Positions 31,801 to 44,545 of a DNA stretch of 64,000 nucleotides are shown here, one piece after another. This DNA is from Micropterus salmoides (lineage: Eukaryota > Chordata > Actinopteri > Centrarchiformes > Centrarchidae). The position numbers were made by a program, and so were the translations under genes. The notes beneath the pieces are model-generated. The model had not been told where the DNA came from. It saw only the letters and a program-made list of their open reading frames with translations, and did no database searches. Numbering within the stretch: position 1 is the stretch's first letter; each line of letters opens with the position of its first letter. Location: NCBI RefSeq assembly GCF_014851395.1, contig NW_024041373.1, positions 558,001 to 622,000 on the forward strand. Direction: 5' to 3'.

Positions 31801-34800
31801 TTAGATTTTGTTGATGCTGGCAGCAGGCAGGGTGGACTTATCCAAGTCATCAAAGTAAGGGTGAGTCATGGCCTCACGCGCTGAGATCCTCTTGGGAGGA
31901 TTGTAGGTCAACATTTTCTATAGCAGAGAAACAAAGAGCAGCAAAGGAGACAGTGTCATTAAAGATATTTTTTTTCTGAGTAGGAACATTAGGGGATTAC
32001 AACCAGTTTTATAAGGAGACGACCTGAAGACCTGATAAGAGGTGGAAGTCTCTAAATGCCGAGTATGATTGACGTGCCTGACTCATAGGCTAGTTCAAAT
32101 GACTAACAGTTGTTAGGTTGGTTAGGGGGAAAAAAAATAAAATAGAGTCCTTAAAAAGAAAAAAAAAAAAAAAAAAAATTAGACAAAATTCCAAATCCAT
32201 TATTTGACCGTCTGTGTTTTGAATGTGATCCAGTGATGCATTGAGTTAAGTCTTGCTGACCAAAATGGATTTTCCTGCTTTTCTACAGAACTGCACTCTC
32301 AGACATGCTTAAATCATCACATACAAAATATTTCTCGAAAAAGAACTGACACCACATTCCTGAACAGTAGGACCATGTTGCGCATACACAAGAGGCAAAA
32401 CTGAGTTTTCTGTCCTACAAGTACTGATTATGGCCCAGGCAGACAGAGGGACAGAAAAGACATGAAAGTTTACAGGATGTGATGTGCTAGGTGAGACAAA
32501 GAGGGACACAGAGGAGACAACATGCTGCCTATGACATCCCAGTACAGACATGCACCCAAACATGTATCAAGAGAGCTGCATGCTGTGCCACCACTCAGCC
32601 TTACTGTCGATTCGTCCCAGTGGGACGACTAAAAACTGCCCTGCAGCCCAAAATCCTTTCCCTTGTAGACCACCACTACAAAAAGACACCTCTGTAGAAC
32701 TTCTGACAGGAGACTAGAGATGGGTGGAAGACACTGAGCTTGTTTCTCTCTTGTGACACGCACAGTTCTAGTACACAGAGTTTGCATCAAATGAAGAAAA
32801 CCACATGAGCACAGACATCTGAAGTTTCAAACATGCTGCTGCTTCAGAAAGAGCTTCATTCAGTTGTATGTGATGGGCACGTTAGTGAGACAGGGAGAAT
32901 GTTAGAAATATGGCAACGTGCAGCATTTCCACCTGATAACACCAAGTAATGTAATGAAGAAAAATGTACATTTAGTGCAGCACCTCTAAACAAAATTACT
33001 ACAGATTTAATAGTAACAAGCAGGGTTCAGGTCTTCTTAGTTGGTCACCTTGTGCTGCATTTGAAGCCCCAGAGCTGTAGATATTTGACTTTGTAACTGT
33101 ATGCAAGTCTTAATGAGCAATGACATTCTCATCCATTGTCCCGACCTCTATCCCTGACTCACTAACTTAGTGAAGTGACCAGGGATGGAAATTAACACCC
33201 GCCAGATGCGGGTAGATTTTCCGTTTGGCGGCCAAATGTTGGAAGGCTACCCCCACCCGTCGACTGCAGTTTTTAAATATAGGCAGAATGTCAATGTCAG
33301 AAGGAAACAAGACAAAAGAAAACCCTCACAAACATGAAACCTAACCATATTTAGACACAAGGTGAGGCAAGTTTCATACATTGTCAGTGGAATGACAATA
33401 AGATGTGAACTTGCCTGGGGCGACGAGACCTGACGCAAAAGGTGCAACCATGAGAGTCTAACCAGCAGTGTACCATTTCTAACATGAGTTATAGTCTATA
33501 GCTGTTATCACCAAACACAGCCACTTTTCAATGTCAGGCGTACTTCTGAAAGTTACTGCGTACTATTAGGTTTACCACTAATGTCTGGACAGTTGAAAGA
33601 ATTAACCCTTGGAGGACCAGTATCAGAATTAAGATGTTAAATGGTTTAGCCCTGGTCCTTACCGCCAACAGGTCCAGGCCATTCTTATCCAGGTTTTTCA
33701 CCATTGATGACAAGTTGCCAGATTTCCATTTAGGGAAGGTGTTTTTGTAGTCAGGTAGGCTCTCTACATCAGGCCACACATCATTGTTTGGAGTTCCCAG
33801 AGTCCTGGAAAGAGCAGAAACAGAAGGAAGGAGTCAAAGAGGGAACTGCAGGGAAGGACAGTTCCTGCGGTGGAAAAGCCCTGGAGGAGGACCAGGAACC
33901 TCAGGAACTGAACTACAGTTACGACCTGAAGAACCAGGAACTAAAGCCTCATTTCCCCCTGCATGGTACAGCTCGGCTCAACTCCTTTTGGTACCAGGTA
34001 CTTTTTCACTGCAGATAGTACCCTCACAATAGGTGCATTTCACTTCATGCAGCGCTGACTTAACATGATGCATGCTGGTTTGAAATTGTCTGACTTTGCC
34101 GGCGCTGCAAAATGTCACATCACTTAACATGAAAACCTCGCGGGAGCAAGGCGGCTGCATAAAAATAATTCTCTATGGCGGTTCCAGGTCTGCAGGCCCT
34201 TCACACCTGGCCCTACTTGGGGGACAGTGCTTCACGTTAGCCCAGGAACTTCCAGGGAGGGGTATGCAGCGACAGACAGAGCGCACACTCTAGCGAGTGA
34301 AAGAGGAGTGGTGATGACAGAACTGAGTGAGTGAACGAGAAGAGAAAGTGTATTTGCTGATAGAATCATGCCAGCAGGGCTGAACAATCAATTGCTTTCA
34401 AATCAAAATTGCAATTTGAAAGATGAGCTAATTTGTGCTTCTATCATGATTAGGTAGACTACGTAGTTCAATTGTTTTTGGTGGGTTTTCTGTTGATATA
34501 CGATCGGGAGACTGCACAGGGTGTTTCATTTTGAAAATTAACCAGATTCTCTAGGCTGTTCTGTGTCTGACTTCCTGCCCGGTTCATCCGCTCTGTGCTG
34601 CTTGACACGGCTTTTGTCAAAAATAGACTGGCAATAAATATTGAACTTTAGCTGAACTTAAAAATAAATAATTTTCCCTAAAAATCATTCAGTTACACAC
34701 CAAGGCAGAGAAGAATGACCAAACTCCCTGCAGGTCATCACTGTGGATGGTTTGTGGATGGATGGACAGGTTTCAGTCTTTTTCCACCTCTGCACGTCTT

Positions 34801-37684
34801 CTTTTTATTCAATCATTACGTCCAACTCAACATCAGCGTCACAACAATACAACTACAAATGATGAAGTGTTACAAATGTTTTAATCATGGGATTCATTTG
34901 GAGCAATCTTCGAGAACACCCAGAACCCCACTGCTGCTGCTGGAGAGAGGCCGGACTTGGCTGCATAGTGAACGACTGGTTTGTCTCGCTCATGTTGTAA
35001 GCCACGTTTACCCAACCAGACCATATATGGAACAATAAAACATACCTCAAGTGTGTTGCTTTAAATGCATCACATCACTCAAATGAACAAGAATGTGACC
35101 CACGTTGGAAACAGGATGATAACACTATGAATGGCTGACTTTTGGCAAACATTCTTCCAGTTTGGCTGAAGGTATATTTACGTTGTTTTCTGTAGCTTTG
35201 GTTTACTGATCTCTTGACTGATAAGGATTTTAATAAATGCATGAAGGTATGTTCTGGTGCGCCTACCTGAAGATCCTGAAGAGCTGGTCTATCTCAGAGT
35301 CTCCATGGAACAGAGGCTTCTTGGTGGCGAGTTCAGCAAAGATGGTCCCAGTGCTCCAAACGTCGACAGGGGTTGAGTATCGGGGCGAACCCAGGAGGAC
35401 CTCTGGAGCCCGGTACCAAAGAGTTACAACCTGGGAACACAGACAAGGGCTCATTCAGCTCAGTGGTCCTTTTAGAGACTTCAAATATCCCGACCGCTCT
35501 GTCAATGCAGCTTCAGCCCATGAATCCCAGCAGTGTGTGAATGGATTCTCACCTCATGGGTGTAGACCCTGACTGGAACACCAAAGGCCCGAGCCAGGCC
35601 AAAGTCTGCTAGTTTGATAACCCCCTTGTTGTCAATCAGGAGGTTCTGGGGTTTCAGGTCCCGGTGAAGGACTCGACGACAGTGGCAGAAGTAAATACCC
35701 TCCAAGATCTGGTAAAGGTAGCTCTACAAAAAGGGAGGGAGGGAGAGAATGAACACGGACAGACGTTGAGAGCTGTGAACTGACATCACCGACAGTGATA
35801 TGAGTTACACAGCTGATTCCAGTACTGGGGGCACCAAGCAAAAGATTTCTTATCAGATTACTTGATGAAATAATATGCAGAATACTCATTACTCAAATAA
35901 TTGTTAGTTGCAGAGCACCTTAATATATTATATTGATAACAATATAACAATTTGTTTGATTTAATTCATTTGAATCATGACCTTGAATCAATATTTGTTT
36001 TGTTGAGAAAAAGGGACTGGAAAAAAATAAAATAAAATAAAAAAAAGACTCCACCATTTTACTCATGATCAAATTTTTTTTTCAACAAATATGCATAATT
36101 GTTTTGAATGTTCTTACTCAGATTTGTTAAGTGATCCAGTGTTTGGCATCAAGTGTTTGTTCTGACCATAAAGAAGTTTAAAACCACAATTAACCATCTG
36201 GTTTCTTCAACTTTCACTCAGCCTTGAAAGAAATAATGATTTGATCTTTGTTTGTCTTCTTATTGTGATAACATTTTTGGCCATATTGCCCAGCCCTTTG
36301 TCACACATGAGATTCCCAAGATTAACAGCTCAGAGTTTATAAATCACAAACACACTTACCTTGACCAGCATAGGGTCCATGTACTGGCCAGAGGGGATCG
36401 AGTCTAGGTACTTCTTCAGGTCCATGGACAGGAACTCAAAGATGAGGTAGAGACGGGACTCCTGCATCAGGACATCCAGGAGCCTGGGATACACACAAAC
36501 AAGTACTGGTTAAATTCTACTGTATTTAAGTATATCATTTACAGATCTCCTAGGCTGTGACTCATAGACTGGACATTAAGGCCTTTTCACACAGGAAGTG
36601 ATTTACACGCCTAGTAATTCAATTTCAATGAGAGGCGAGCGTGTAGGAAGGGAGGCGTAGGCATTCTGACCGGGGAGGGGGGGGGGTATTTTAACACCTG
36701 CAATTCTATTCTAAAAATGAATGTCGCTGTGGCACGTTTCCAGAGTTGCTAACTCCTGTCTCATAGTATTATAAACCACTGGCCTTTTACTCAAACTGGA
36801 CTTTGTGGATCATATTTTATCTTCTCACCTTTAGCAAGAGTTTCTTTTAAACAACGTACTATTGTCAGTGTTCAGTAACAGAGCAGATACAATGCATCAG
36901 TACCTTGTGGACTCTGTCAACAAAATCTGACCATTGTAGGGTTTACAAAGACACCCCTATATGCAGGGCTACTTTCCCAGATGGCAGTATGGTGCTGCAT
37001 GGTGAGGTCTTCTTGTGAATTCTACAATCACCCGGTGACATCATTTAAAAGCATACCAAAAACTGACAGTGGCATACCACTCAGACACAGCTGCATAGCA
37101 GACACTTTTCAGCAGCTATTTTGGAGGCCGTTTCACTGGGATGTAATGGAACTGATCTCTGCAAGTGTCTGCACGTACAATAAGCATTTCATGAGCTAGA
37201 AAATGTTATTTTACTTTAAAAACCCTTTAACCTGACAGAATTTGCAGACACGCCACTGTGTAACACACCCTCAACCCCACACACAGCGAGCGTACCGTAC
37301 GACGTTGGGATGCTTCAGCTCCTGTAGCAGAGAGACCTCCCTGACAGCAGTGCTGGGAACCCCCTCCTCTTCACTCTCCAGACGGATCTTCTTCATAGCC
37401 ACAACCTGCCCGGTGGCCTTGTGCCTGCCCTTATACACTACCCCATATGTACCTGCAAGAACAACAAGTTACCAAAACAATTCTGATCGTATTAAGCAGA
37501 GATGAAGGACCTACAATGATGCTGGGAACAACTTGACGATGTAACTTTCCTTTACAAAACCAAAACGTTCCAAAATGTCAGTAGCATAACATCGGTAGCA
37601 ATGTGTTTGCATAATTGAGATGAAGATGAGAAAACATTAAAACCAACCTTCTCCTATTTTCTCTATTTTCAAGTAGTCCTCCAT
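31801..37684 (-). CDS. cdk1: Cyclin-dependent kinase 1, complete coding region (7 exons)
   Basis: Exons read on the minus strand: 37684-37648, 37452-37296, 36483-36360, 35723-35553, 35430-35267, 33804-33663, 31917-31801. All have GT-AG junctions and phases that join, giving 912 bp or 303 codons, the normal CDK1 size. The protein begins MEDYLKIEKIGEGTYG (inhibitory T14/Y15), with K33 in VAMKKI, cyclin-contact helix PSTAVRE (45-51), HRDLKPQN (catalytic D128), DFG (146-148), and activation loop YTHEVVTLWYRAPE with T161. It ends ASINKI. CDK1 with cyclins A/B drives entry into mitosis. PSTAVRE instead of PSTAIRE also occurs in zebrafish as I recall. WSTG replaces the usual WSIG. Confidence 0.97.
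33840..34290. repeat. Probable hAT-type MITE remnant in cdk1 intron
   Basis: Contains blocks typical of fish hAT-like non-autonomous elements: GGTACCAGGTACTTTTTCA, ACTGCAGATAGTACC, CCAGGAACT. It starts about 35 bp from the exon ending at 33804. Ends and target duplication not resolved. Confidence 0.4.
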
Positions 37685-38470
37685 TGTTGCCTGAAAGAAA
37701 GAGAAAGAGAGCCATTTCAAAAACTACCATTAGTTTCCAATAACTTCAGCTAACGTCAACCTTTTCATTACAAACTTAGATTCCATTCCAGCCACATCTT
37801 AATATTAGATAATGACATTAAGAAAAGGACCTACTTTACTGTTACTTACTGTAAGATGTGGACTAAAAAGTGACACTGCGTCTAACGTTAAGTTAGGTAC
37901 ATCATACAACGTTAACGGACTCTTAATTCAACCATGTACAGCAGAGTATGATAGATTTTTTGACTCAGATGTAACGTACTAAGTTCATATTGGTAACGTT
38001 AGCACCAAAGCAAATGAACGTTAAAGTCACGTTGGCTTAACGTTATGCTGTATGTAACGTTAAGCTACAGATTTTCGGCGACTCGTCACCTTTTACACTT
38101 TTTAGCATCGGTTTATTGTTAACTAGTGTTTTCGTTTCGCCAACGACAGCATCGTCAATAAATGGCAATGATACAGACACAGTCACCCAGCCGTTAAAGT
38201 CGTTTTCTCCATGCTAAGCGTAACGTAACCTGTTAAGTTCACCAGCGTTAGCTTAACGTTAGCTAACTGTTCGTGTTAAATCAGCGAGGCTTGTAACTAC
38301 TGATTCCAGTGGCAGTTGACCCACTCAAATGGCCCACGTTTTCAACTAACTTTACCCTGACAAATCGTCTAATTCATATTTAAACCTGTAAGGTTAAAAC
38401 GGAACAATAATTACCTGGCTGCGCCTCGCTTCGTATCTTATGTACTCCGTGTGCACTGCCGCTGGAATGC
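37685..38470 (-). other. cdk1: cdk1 5' UTR exon and first intron
   Basis: The coding exon extends 6 bases upstream of the ATG to an acceptor at 37691. An upstream donor GTAATT is read on the minus strand at 38414, so a 5' UTR exon ends at 38415; its 5' limit, near 38470, is inferred from the promoter. The intron is rich in AACGTTA motifs. Confidence 0.7.
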
Positions 38471-38488
38471 TGCTGTGCTGACAGACTC

Positions 38489-38564
38489 TTTTGAATTCAC
38501 CGCAGCAAGGCAGCGGTTCAAAACAAACCAATGAGCTCACGCGATGTATTTCAAAACCGCCAAT
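38489..38564 (-). promoter_or_regulatory. cdk1: cdk1 promoter: CDE/CHR-like site and two CCAAT boxes
   Basis: On the minus strand GCGGTGAATTCAAA (within 38489-38504) resembles the CDE/CHR pair that binds DREAM and B-MYB-MuvB in cell-cycle genes. Two CCAAT motifs lie at 38528-38532 and 38560-38564, 32 bp apart. NF-Y boxes about three helical turns apart next to a CHR are standard for G2/M promoters, including mammalian CDK1. Confidence 0.7.
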
Positions 38565-38729
38565 CAAGCAACGGCAGGCTGTCACGTGGGCTGAGCGGGA
38601 GAGAACGCGCCGAGGTATCTCGCTAACATTTATGTCCAGAGTTTCCTCTTCCAGGCAGGGATCGCCTTCCTCTCCCAAATATACAGGAACTTCTGTCCTG
38701 AACGCATTTCTTCACTCAGAAGCGTTTTA

Positions 38730-41700
38730 ACCGACAATGTTTTGCCGTGAGCCAGCATGGCATGGCTATATGTGTACGTCCATACTCTACTCTGCATTTA
38801 TCTTTATTAAAATTATATTTAGCCTACATTTCACAAGCTTTCCTGTCCCAGGGGCCAACTTCTTTCACCGTACTGTCTGAAAAGCTGATAGGCCTGATAA
38901 GTTTTCCTTTCCCCGCATTCAAGGCTTTGTATCTACTCTCCTACACCGTTCAGACACATTATTTATTTGGATGTGATGTTTTTGTTGAACGTTAATATAA
39001 TATCCCAGTTGTTTTGTCTTCATGTCTAACCTGTACAGTTATAACGTCATCCAGTCGTTTTAGAATATGACAGAAAAGCACAGCAACATACTTCAGGGGT
39101 TTAGAAATGCAAATGAAAGAAATACTGGGAAAATACATCATATGGACCAGGCCAGAGCTCTTTAAAGGGCTCTGGACCAGGCTCCTGATGAGTACTCTCT
39201 GATGAGTACATGAGTATTGAGTTAGTCATATGAATGGTTATGAATTAACTGCACATTTACAAGGAAATATCTAATTTTAATTTAATTAATCACCATTTAA
39301 TCTGTGTAGATATGCAAGTATATTAGTATTAAATCCATGATCAATAAGTTCATTTTGCAGTTTCACATGTAGCTGATGGCATAGCTGACCATACTGTAGC
39401 CAGGATAGGCCCTGTTAGCTCAGGTTTTCCACAGGTTCAGTAAGAATTTGTATTGATCCACCACAATGGGTTCAGGTGTGCATGCAGATACTGGTGGGGT
39501 GGGAAAGCTCAACATTTGAAGGCTGGCTGTTCAATATGGAGTCTAGAGCGAGTCATGGAATAATTGTAGACTTCAGCAGTGTTTAATTATACTCAATAAA
39601 TACATTTTAAAAAACGATATTAAGATGATAAATTGAATTTGCATATTAGTTTCACCCAGCGTTGGCAGTAGGAGGATAGTTAGCACATCTCAGAGGCCCT
39701 GCTGAGGTTTGACTTGGGGACCACCAATGAATCACTGTTTGAATGAAAAAAAAACAACCTTCATGCAGACTTGTCCATAAAAATTATAGCCTACTTAAGA
39801 AATGATGCTTCCATGTAACCCAGTGACTCCATAGCAATACCAGAAATCATCACTACACTGGACAAATAAGACACATCTCTTTTTATTGGATTAGTTTTCT
39901 TACATTTTATATAAATACTTTTGTGGGAAAATCATGACATCTTCCACCTAATGACCCCAATGAATCCAATCGTTTAATAGCAGTATTTTACTTTGAGGCA
40001 ATCAATGCATAATTTAAATGCAATTTATTTAAATAATTTAAAGCTTTTTCAAATATATCAGCTTATTCATTGATTATATCAGCTTATAAGTCTGTAATTA
40101 AACAGCAGTTCGCAAGAAAACTTCCGGTGTAGTCGTCTTAAAATATACACTGCCTAAAGAATGAAAGGTTCCTCTGTTCCATTAAAGTTACTGATTTTTT
40201 CTGTTGGTGACGTCAAATATAGTTAAGGATGTAGTTTTTATGTCAAAAAAACCTGTTTAGTTATAAATGAAGACAAGTGACAGACAGCTGAGTTGAGCAG
40301 TGTGTAGCTGACCTTACAGCTACAAACCTGGATTTATTCAATTTGAACATGTACATGTAAGTTACAATCACAGAAATTCTTAAATGAATGGAACATTTTA
40401 ATTGTGTTTTTCTAAGTGTTTCATTGGTGATTACTGACTATTAACAACATTAAACCTATACAGCCTAAAAATCATGAGATCTGTCTCATACTTTCAATCC
40501 CCTAAAAACTCAGGAACAAGAGCCCTCATTTATCAAATCCGCTTAAAGGCTTAAAAACTTAAAAAAGAATAAATAAAACCTCCTTACAAATACAGTAAGA
40601 TCCAAGTGCTGTAAGAGACATACAAACAACATCTAAATGAGCAATCATCTTAAAGCAGACTAAGTGGGATTCATCTGTTGAAACTTTTCCTTATTTACAT
40701 ATTATGTACAAAAAGCATGCCTTGATTAACAAGTGTGATGGATCCCAGCGTACTGTAAGGAAGGCTGGGAGCAGGAAAATCTGCATGTCCTGTATAAGCC
40801 TCACCAAAAAACTGGCCTCTAAGAAGCCCAGTGTGTCCAGTCATGCACTCTCTGCCTTCATATGGAGCCTATGCATCTTCCAGATTTTAGGTAGCCTATT
40901 TAGTCACATAATTTAGGCATAATCCACAAAGAAATCTTATTAGTATTATTATAAAAATAAAATATTGCAAGAAAAAAATGACTATGCTGTTTAAAACGAC
41001 AAAGCAAAATATCCTTTAATATTATGTAATTCCAGTAGTTCTCCATGTGCAGTGCAAAAAAGGTATGAAATGAGCATGAACATTTTCTGCACAAACAAGA
41101 GCCTGATATTAAGGTATGACAAAGACAGAATTGATACTGAGTCTGAAGGTAAGATTGGCCTATTGTTAAGGAAGGCGGCCATTAAAATCAATGCCCAAAC
41201 TGGACGGCTGCTTCCTGGTTCTACTTTGACACGCTGGTCTTACAGTAGTTGTGCACTGTGTGTAATATAGCTGTTGTGCATTTTGAAAAGTTAAACTGGA
41301 CTTGTGTTAGGTTGCACCATTCTGTGTACTGAGCACATCAAGTAAGCAAACTGTCACCGTGTTTCCTGACAGGAATGATGGCCAAAATTATTATAGATTC
41401 CATTAAACGGGCGCGTGAAAAACTGCCACTTGGTAGAAAACGGTGAGTTTTCAGTTGTGACTTCATGCTGCACTAGTGGGTGTATTGAGGCCAACAAATA
41501 AAGTCATCACCAGTTTTTCAACAATCCTGCTCTTCTGCTCATCCTGTCAAATATTTGCTGTTGGTTTACTCACATTAATTAACCGTTAGTGTGTCCCCCA
41601 CCAACTGTTTCCAGAGGAAATACATCACATAGGAAGTACTGATACCAAGAGGACTTCTCTTAAAGTATCAGACTTGAATACTGACAGGTTGATGCACTAG

Positions 41701-43595
41701 GTCCAGCATCTCTAGTCAAAGCATGTAGCAAACACTGACTGTTAACATGCAGGCAGAACTCTGGTCTCAAGCCCATTACTTCTCTAATATTTTTTGGCTC
41801 AACACATATTAAGATCAATACTGGGTTAGGAAAACAAGCTGAAGACACCGTACTGCCAAACACATGTCCACCAGCAGTATCAAAACAGTAGATAACAACA
41901 GCTCTAATGTGACATTAACCTAATTGTTGTCAGCAAATGATTCATTTCCATTCAAACAGCAAGTGATGCAGCAAAAGGACCAGAGACAAAAGGAAGTGAC
42001 GTACAGACGGAAAGTAGCCGACAGAGGCCCTAAGAACTAAAACCCTGTTATATTTAGTGAAAACAACATCTAGCATGTACAACACAAAGAGCAGGGCAGT
42101 GTGGAGGAAACTCCCAGTACCTCACAATGAATATATTGAGAATATGAACAGTTTGTTTTTTTACACAGTTGTAATTCTATTCCAGTCCACCAAATCATTT
42201 ATGTCCCTTCTTTGAAATCGAGACACTTGTCTGATGGCAGTAACCTGGCACAGTCAGCTGATAACGCTGCAGCTTGGTGTTTTCACTCGCAGGCAGTAAC
42301 AGAAGTGCCATATGTGCCATGCTTTGGTGTGTTAAAAATATCCTGAAAACAATGTTTTAACGTTCATCGTAAATCTGACATAAATACTCTGGACACAATC
42401 TGCCATATTGCACATGTTCTTGCACATATTCATTAGTACTATTCTGTTAAAACGTTTTATACAGTGTCAATTTCATATTTTTATATTTATATATTTTATG
42501 TTTATTGTAATGCACAAAGCCACAAAGAAAATTCCATGTATGTATAAAGCTACTTGGCAACAAAGTCTGAATTCACTGGGCAAATTAAAGTTCTAACCAC
42601 AAATTAGTCACATAGACATAGTGGCAAAACATGGGAAAACAGGGTCCAGAATGAAAACTATAGACGTTACCCTTTAAGGTCACAGTAAAGTCAGGAAACC
42701 CTTTCAGATACGCCGCACTTTTCTGTGTGTGCTCCAGCGTTCAATTATTTCAGACAATGAAAGGAAGATGTAATGATGAAATACTCAGATATGTCCTTTT
42801 TTGTTTAGAGGCTGATGAAACTAACTTACATATCTGAAAAAGCATTATGTAAAGCTGAGATAAATGTTCATGGTGTGAGTAGTTTATATAGCTAGTGCTT
42901 GGACGGCTCACTGTTCTCAATTAGCTCCACCATCTCAGTGCATTAACTGTGACCTCACATCACTCTCTTTTGTGCTGCCAATAACATGTAGTGCCTCTGT
43001 CGCTAAACTAGAAGCCTCAGTCTTAAAACCTTCTATTGCACCTCACAATTTGAATGACAAGACAAAAACACAATAATAACGTTGTCATTCTCAGAGCCTC
43101 AGCAGCAGTGTGGCTGAAAGTCTAACATTTGTCCTGAGGGTGGTGCTAGAGAAGATGTCACTGAAGCATTCAAATCAAAACGTTCGTCTCTTTGGGAACA
43201 TGTCATGGAAATCCTGCTGTTAGCTTTCCAGATACCACGTCAGAGATCAAAGTCTGTCTTATGCTGCCTGTAGGGAAGAAAGTCAGGTCAGAGGGTCACC
43301 AAAACTATTAAGCATCTTTATGTAGGGCCCATGAATGTCCACAGCGAACTTAACAAAGGGTCAGTAGTTGAGACATCTCAATCTGAGCCAAAGTTCTTGA
43401 CCGAACAGTAGAGTGACACCTCTACATTTCACATAGCACTAATGAACCCTAAATGAGAACTTGTTTAAAAATGGTATCCACGTTTACAGTCTATGTTCAA
43501 TGGCAATTCAAAACAACACAGTATTTTTCCACTTTTTAAACATCAAAATATCATTTCAGTAAGTATGATATGATTTTAGAGATGTCTGACTGACA
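38730..43595. other. Intergenic region, nothing recognised
   Basis: About 4.9 kb of AT-rich sequence between the cdk1 promoter and the 3' end of hnrnpll. Short ORFs here have no recognisable motifs. Its right part may include hnrnpll 3' UTR; an AATAAA on the minus strand at about 42503-42508 is a candidate end. Confidence 0.5.
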
Positions 43596-44157
43596 TGGAA
43601 TTACAGTTCAGAGTGGGTCCCTGGTCTGTCTGTCAGTCTGCCTGCCTTCCTGTAAGTCAGTCGGTCGTCTGTCTGTCAGTCAGTCAGTCAGCCTGTCAGT
43701 CTGCCTGCCTGCCTTCCTGTAAGTCAGTCAGTCTGTCCGTCAGTCAGTCTGTCTGTCATTCCGTCAGTCAGTCTGTCCGTCCGTCAGTCTGTCCGTCAGT
43801 CTGTCTGTCCGTCAGTCAGTCTGTCTGTCATTCCGTAAGTCAGTCTGTCCGTCTGTCTGCCTGCCTTCCCGTAAGTCAGTTGGTCGTCCGTCTGTTAGTC
43901 AGTCAGCCTGTCTGTCTGTCAGCCTGTCAGTCAGCCTGTCTGTCTGTCAGCCTGTCAGTCTGTCTGTCTGTCTGTCAGCCTGTCAGTCTGTCTGTCTGTC
44001 TGTCAGCCTGTCTGTCTGTCTGTCAGCCTGTCAGTCTGTCTGTCTGTCTGTCTCTCTGTCTGTCTGTCTGTCAGTCAGCCTGTCAGTCTGTCTGTCTGTC
44101 TGTCTGTCTCTCTGTCTGTCTGCCTGTCTGTCTGTCAGTCAGTCAGCCTGTCAGTCT
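43596..44157. repeat. Long tetranucleotide microsatellite (CTGT/CAGT/CCTG mix)
   Basis: About 560 bp of CTGT-type repeats interspersed with CAGT and CCTG variants, forming higher-order blocks such as CAGCCTGTCAGTCTGT. It leaves one plus-strand frame open (Ser/Val/Cys/Leu-rich), which is an artefact. It lies about 390 bp past the hnrnpll stop and may be in its 3' UTR. Confidence 0.9.
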
Positions 44158-44545
44158 AGGCCCACAATCAAAGACAAGTTCAAGAGTTCTGGGACAAACA
44201 CTGGAGCAGTGTCCTCCAGAAGTCTCACATGACAAAATAGCACATTATTGGAGTATTTCAGACTTGTCACTTGTCTGTCAGCTTGTTGAGTTGATTGGAT
44301 GGTGGGATGACCGGTGTGCCTCTGATGTTTGGAGACAGCGACAGTGTCTTCTCTCTCCTTAACATGTTTCTTTCTTCTTCCTTCTCTCCGTTAAAAGCCA
44401 TCTCTCTCGCATTCTTTTCTTCTCTCACATTTCTTTCTGTTTATCTCTCGTCCACTTGTCCGCCTCTCGTGGTCCCTCTCCCTCTCCCAGGTCAGAGGTC
44501 AGCCATCATCAGGTTCAGCAGCCTCTTCTTGTGCTCTGCAGCTTT

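Noticed and set aside
35237..35572. Plus-strand 111-codon ORF
   Set aside because: Antisense shadow of two cdk1 exons and the short intron between them.
43595..44362. 255-codon Ser/Val/Cys-rich ORF
   Set aside because: Produced by a tetranucleotide microsatellite without stops in one frame; no gene structure or motif.
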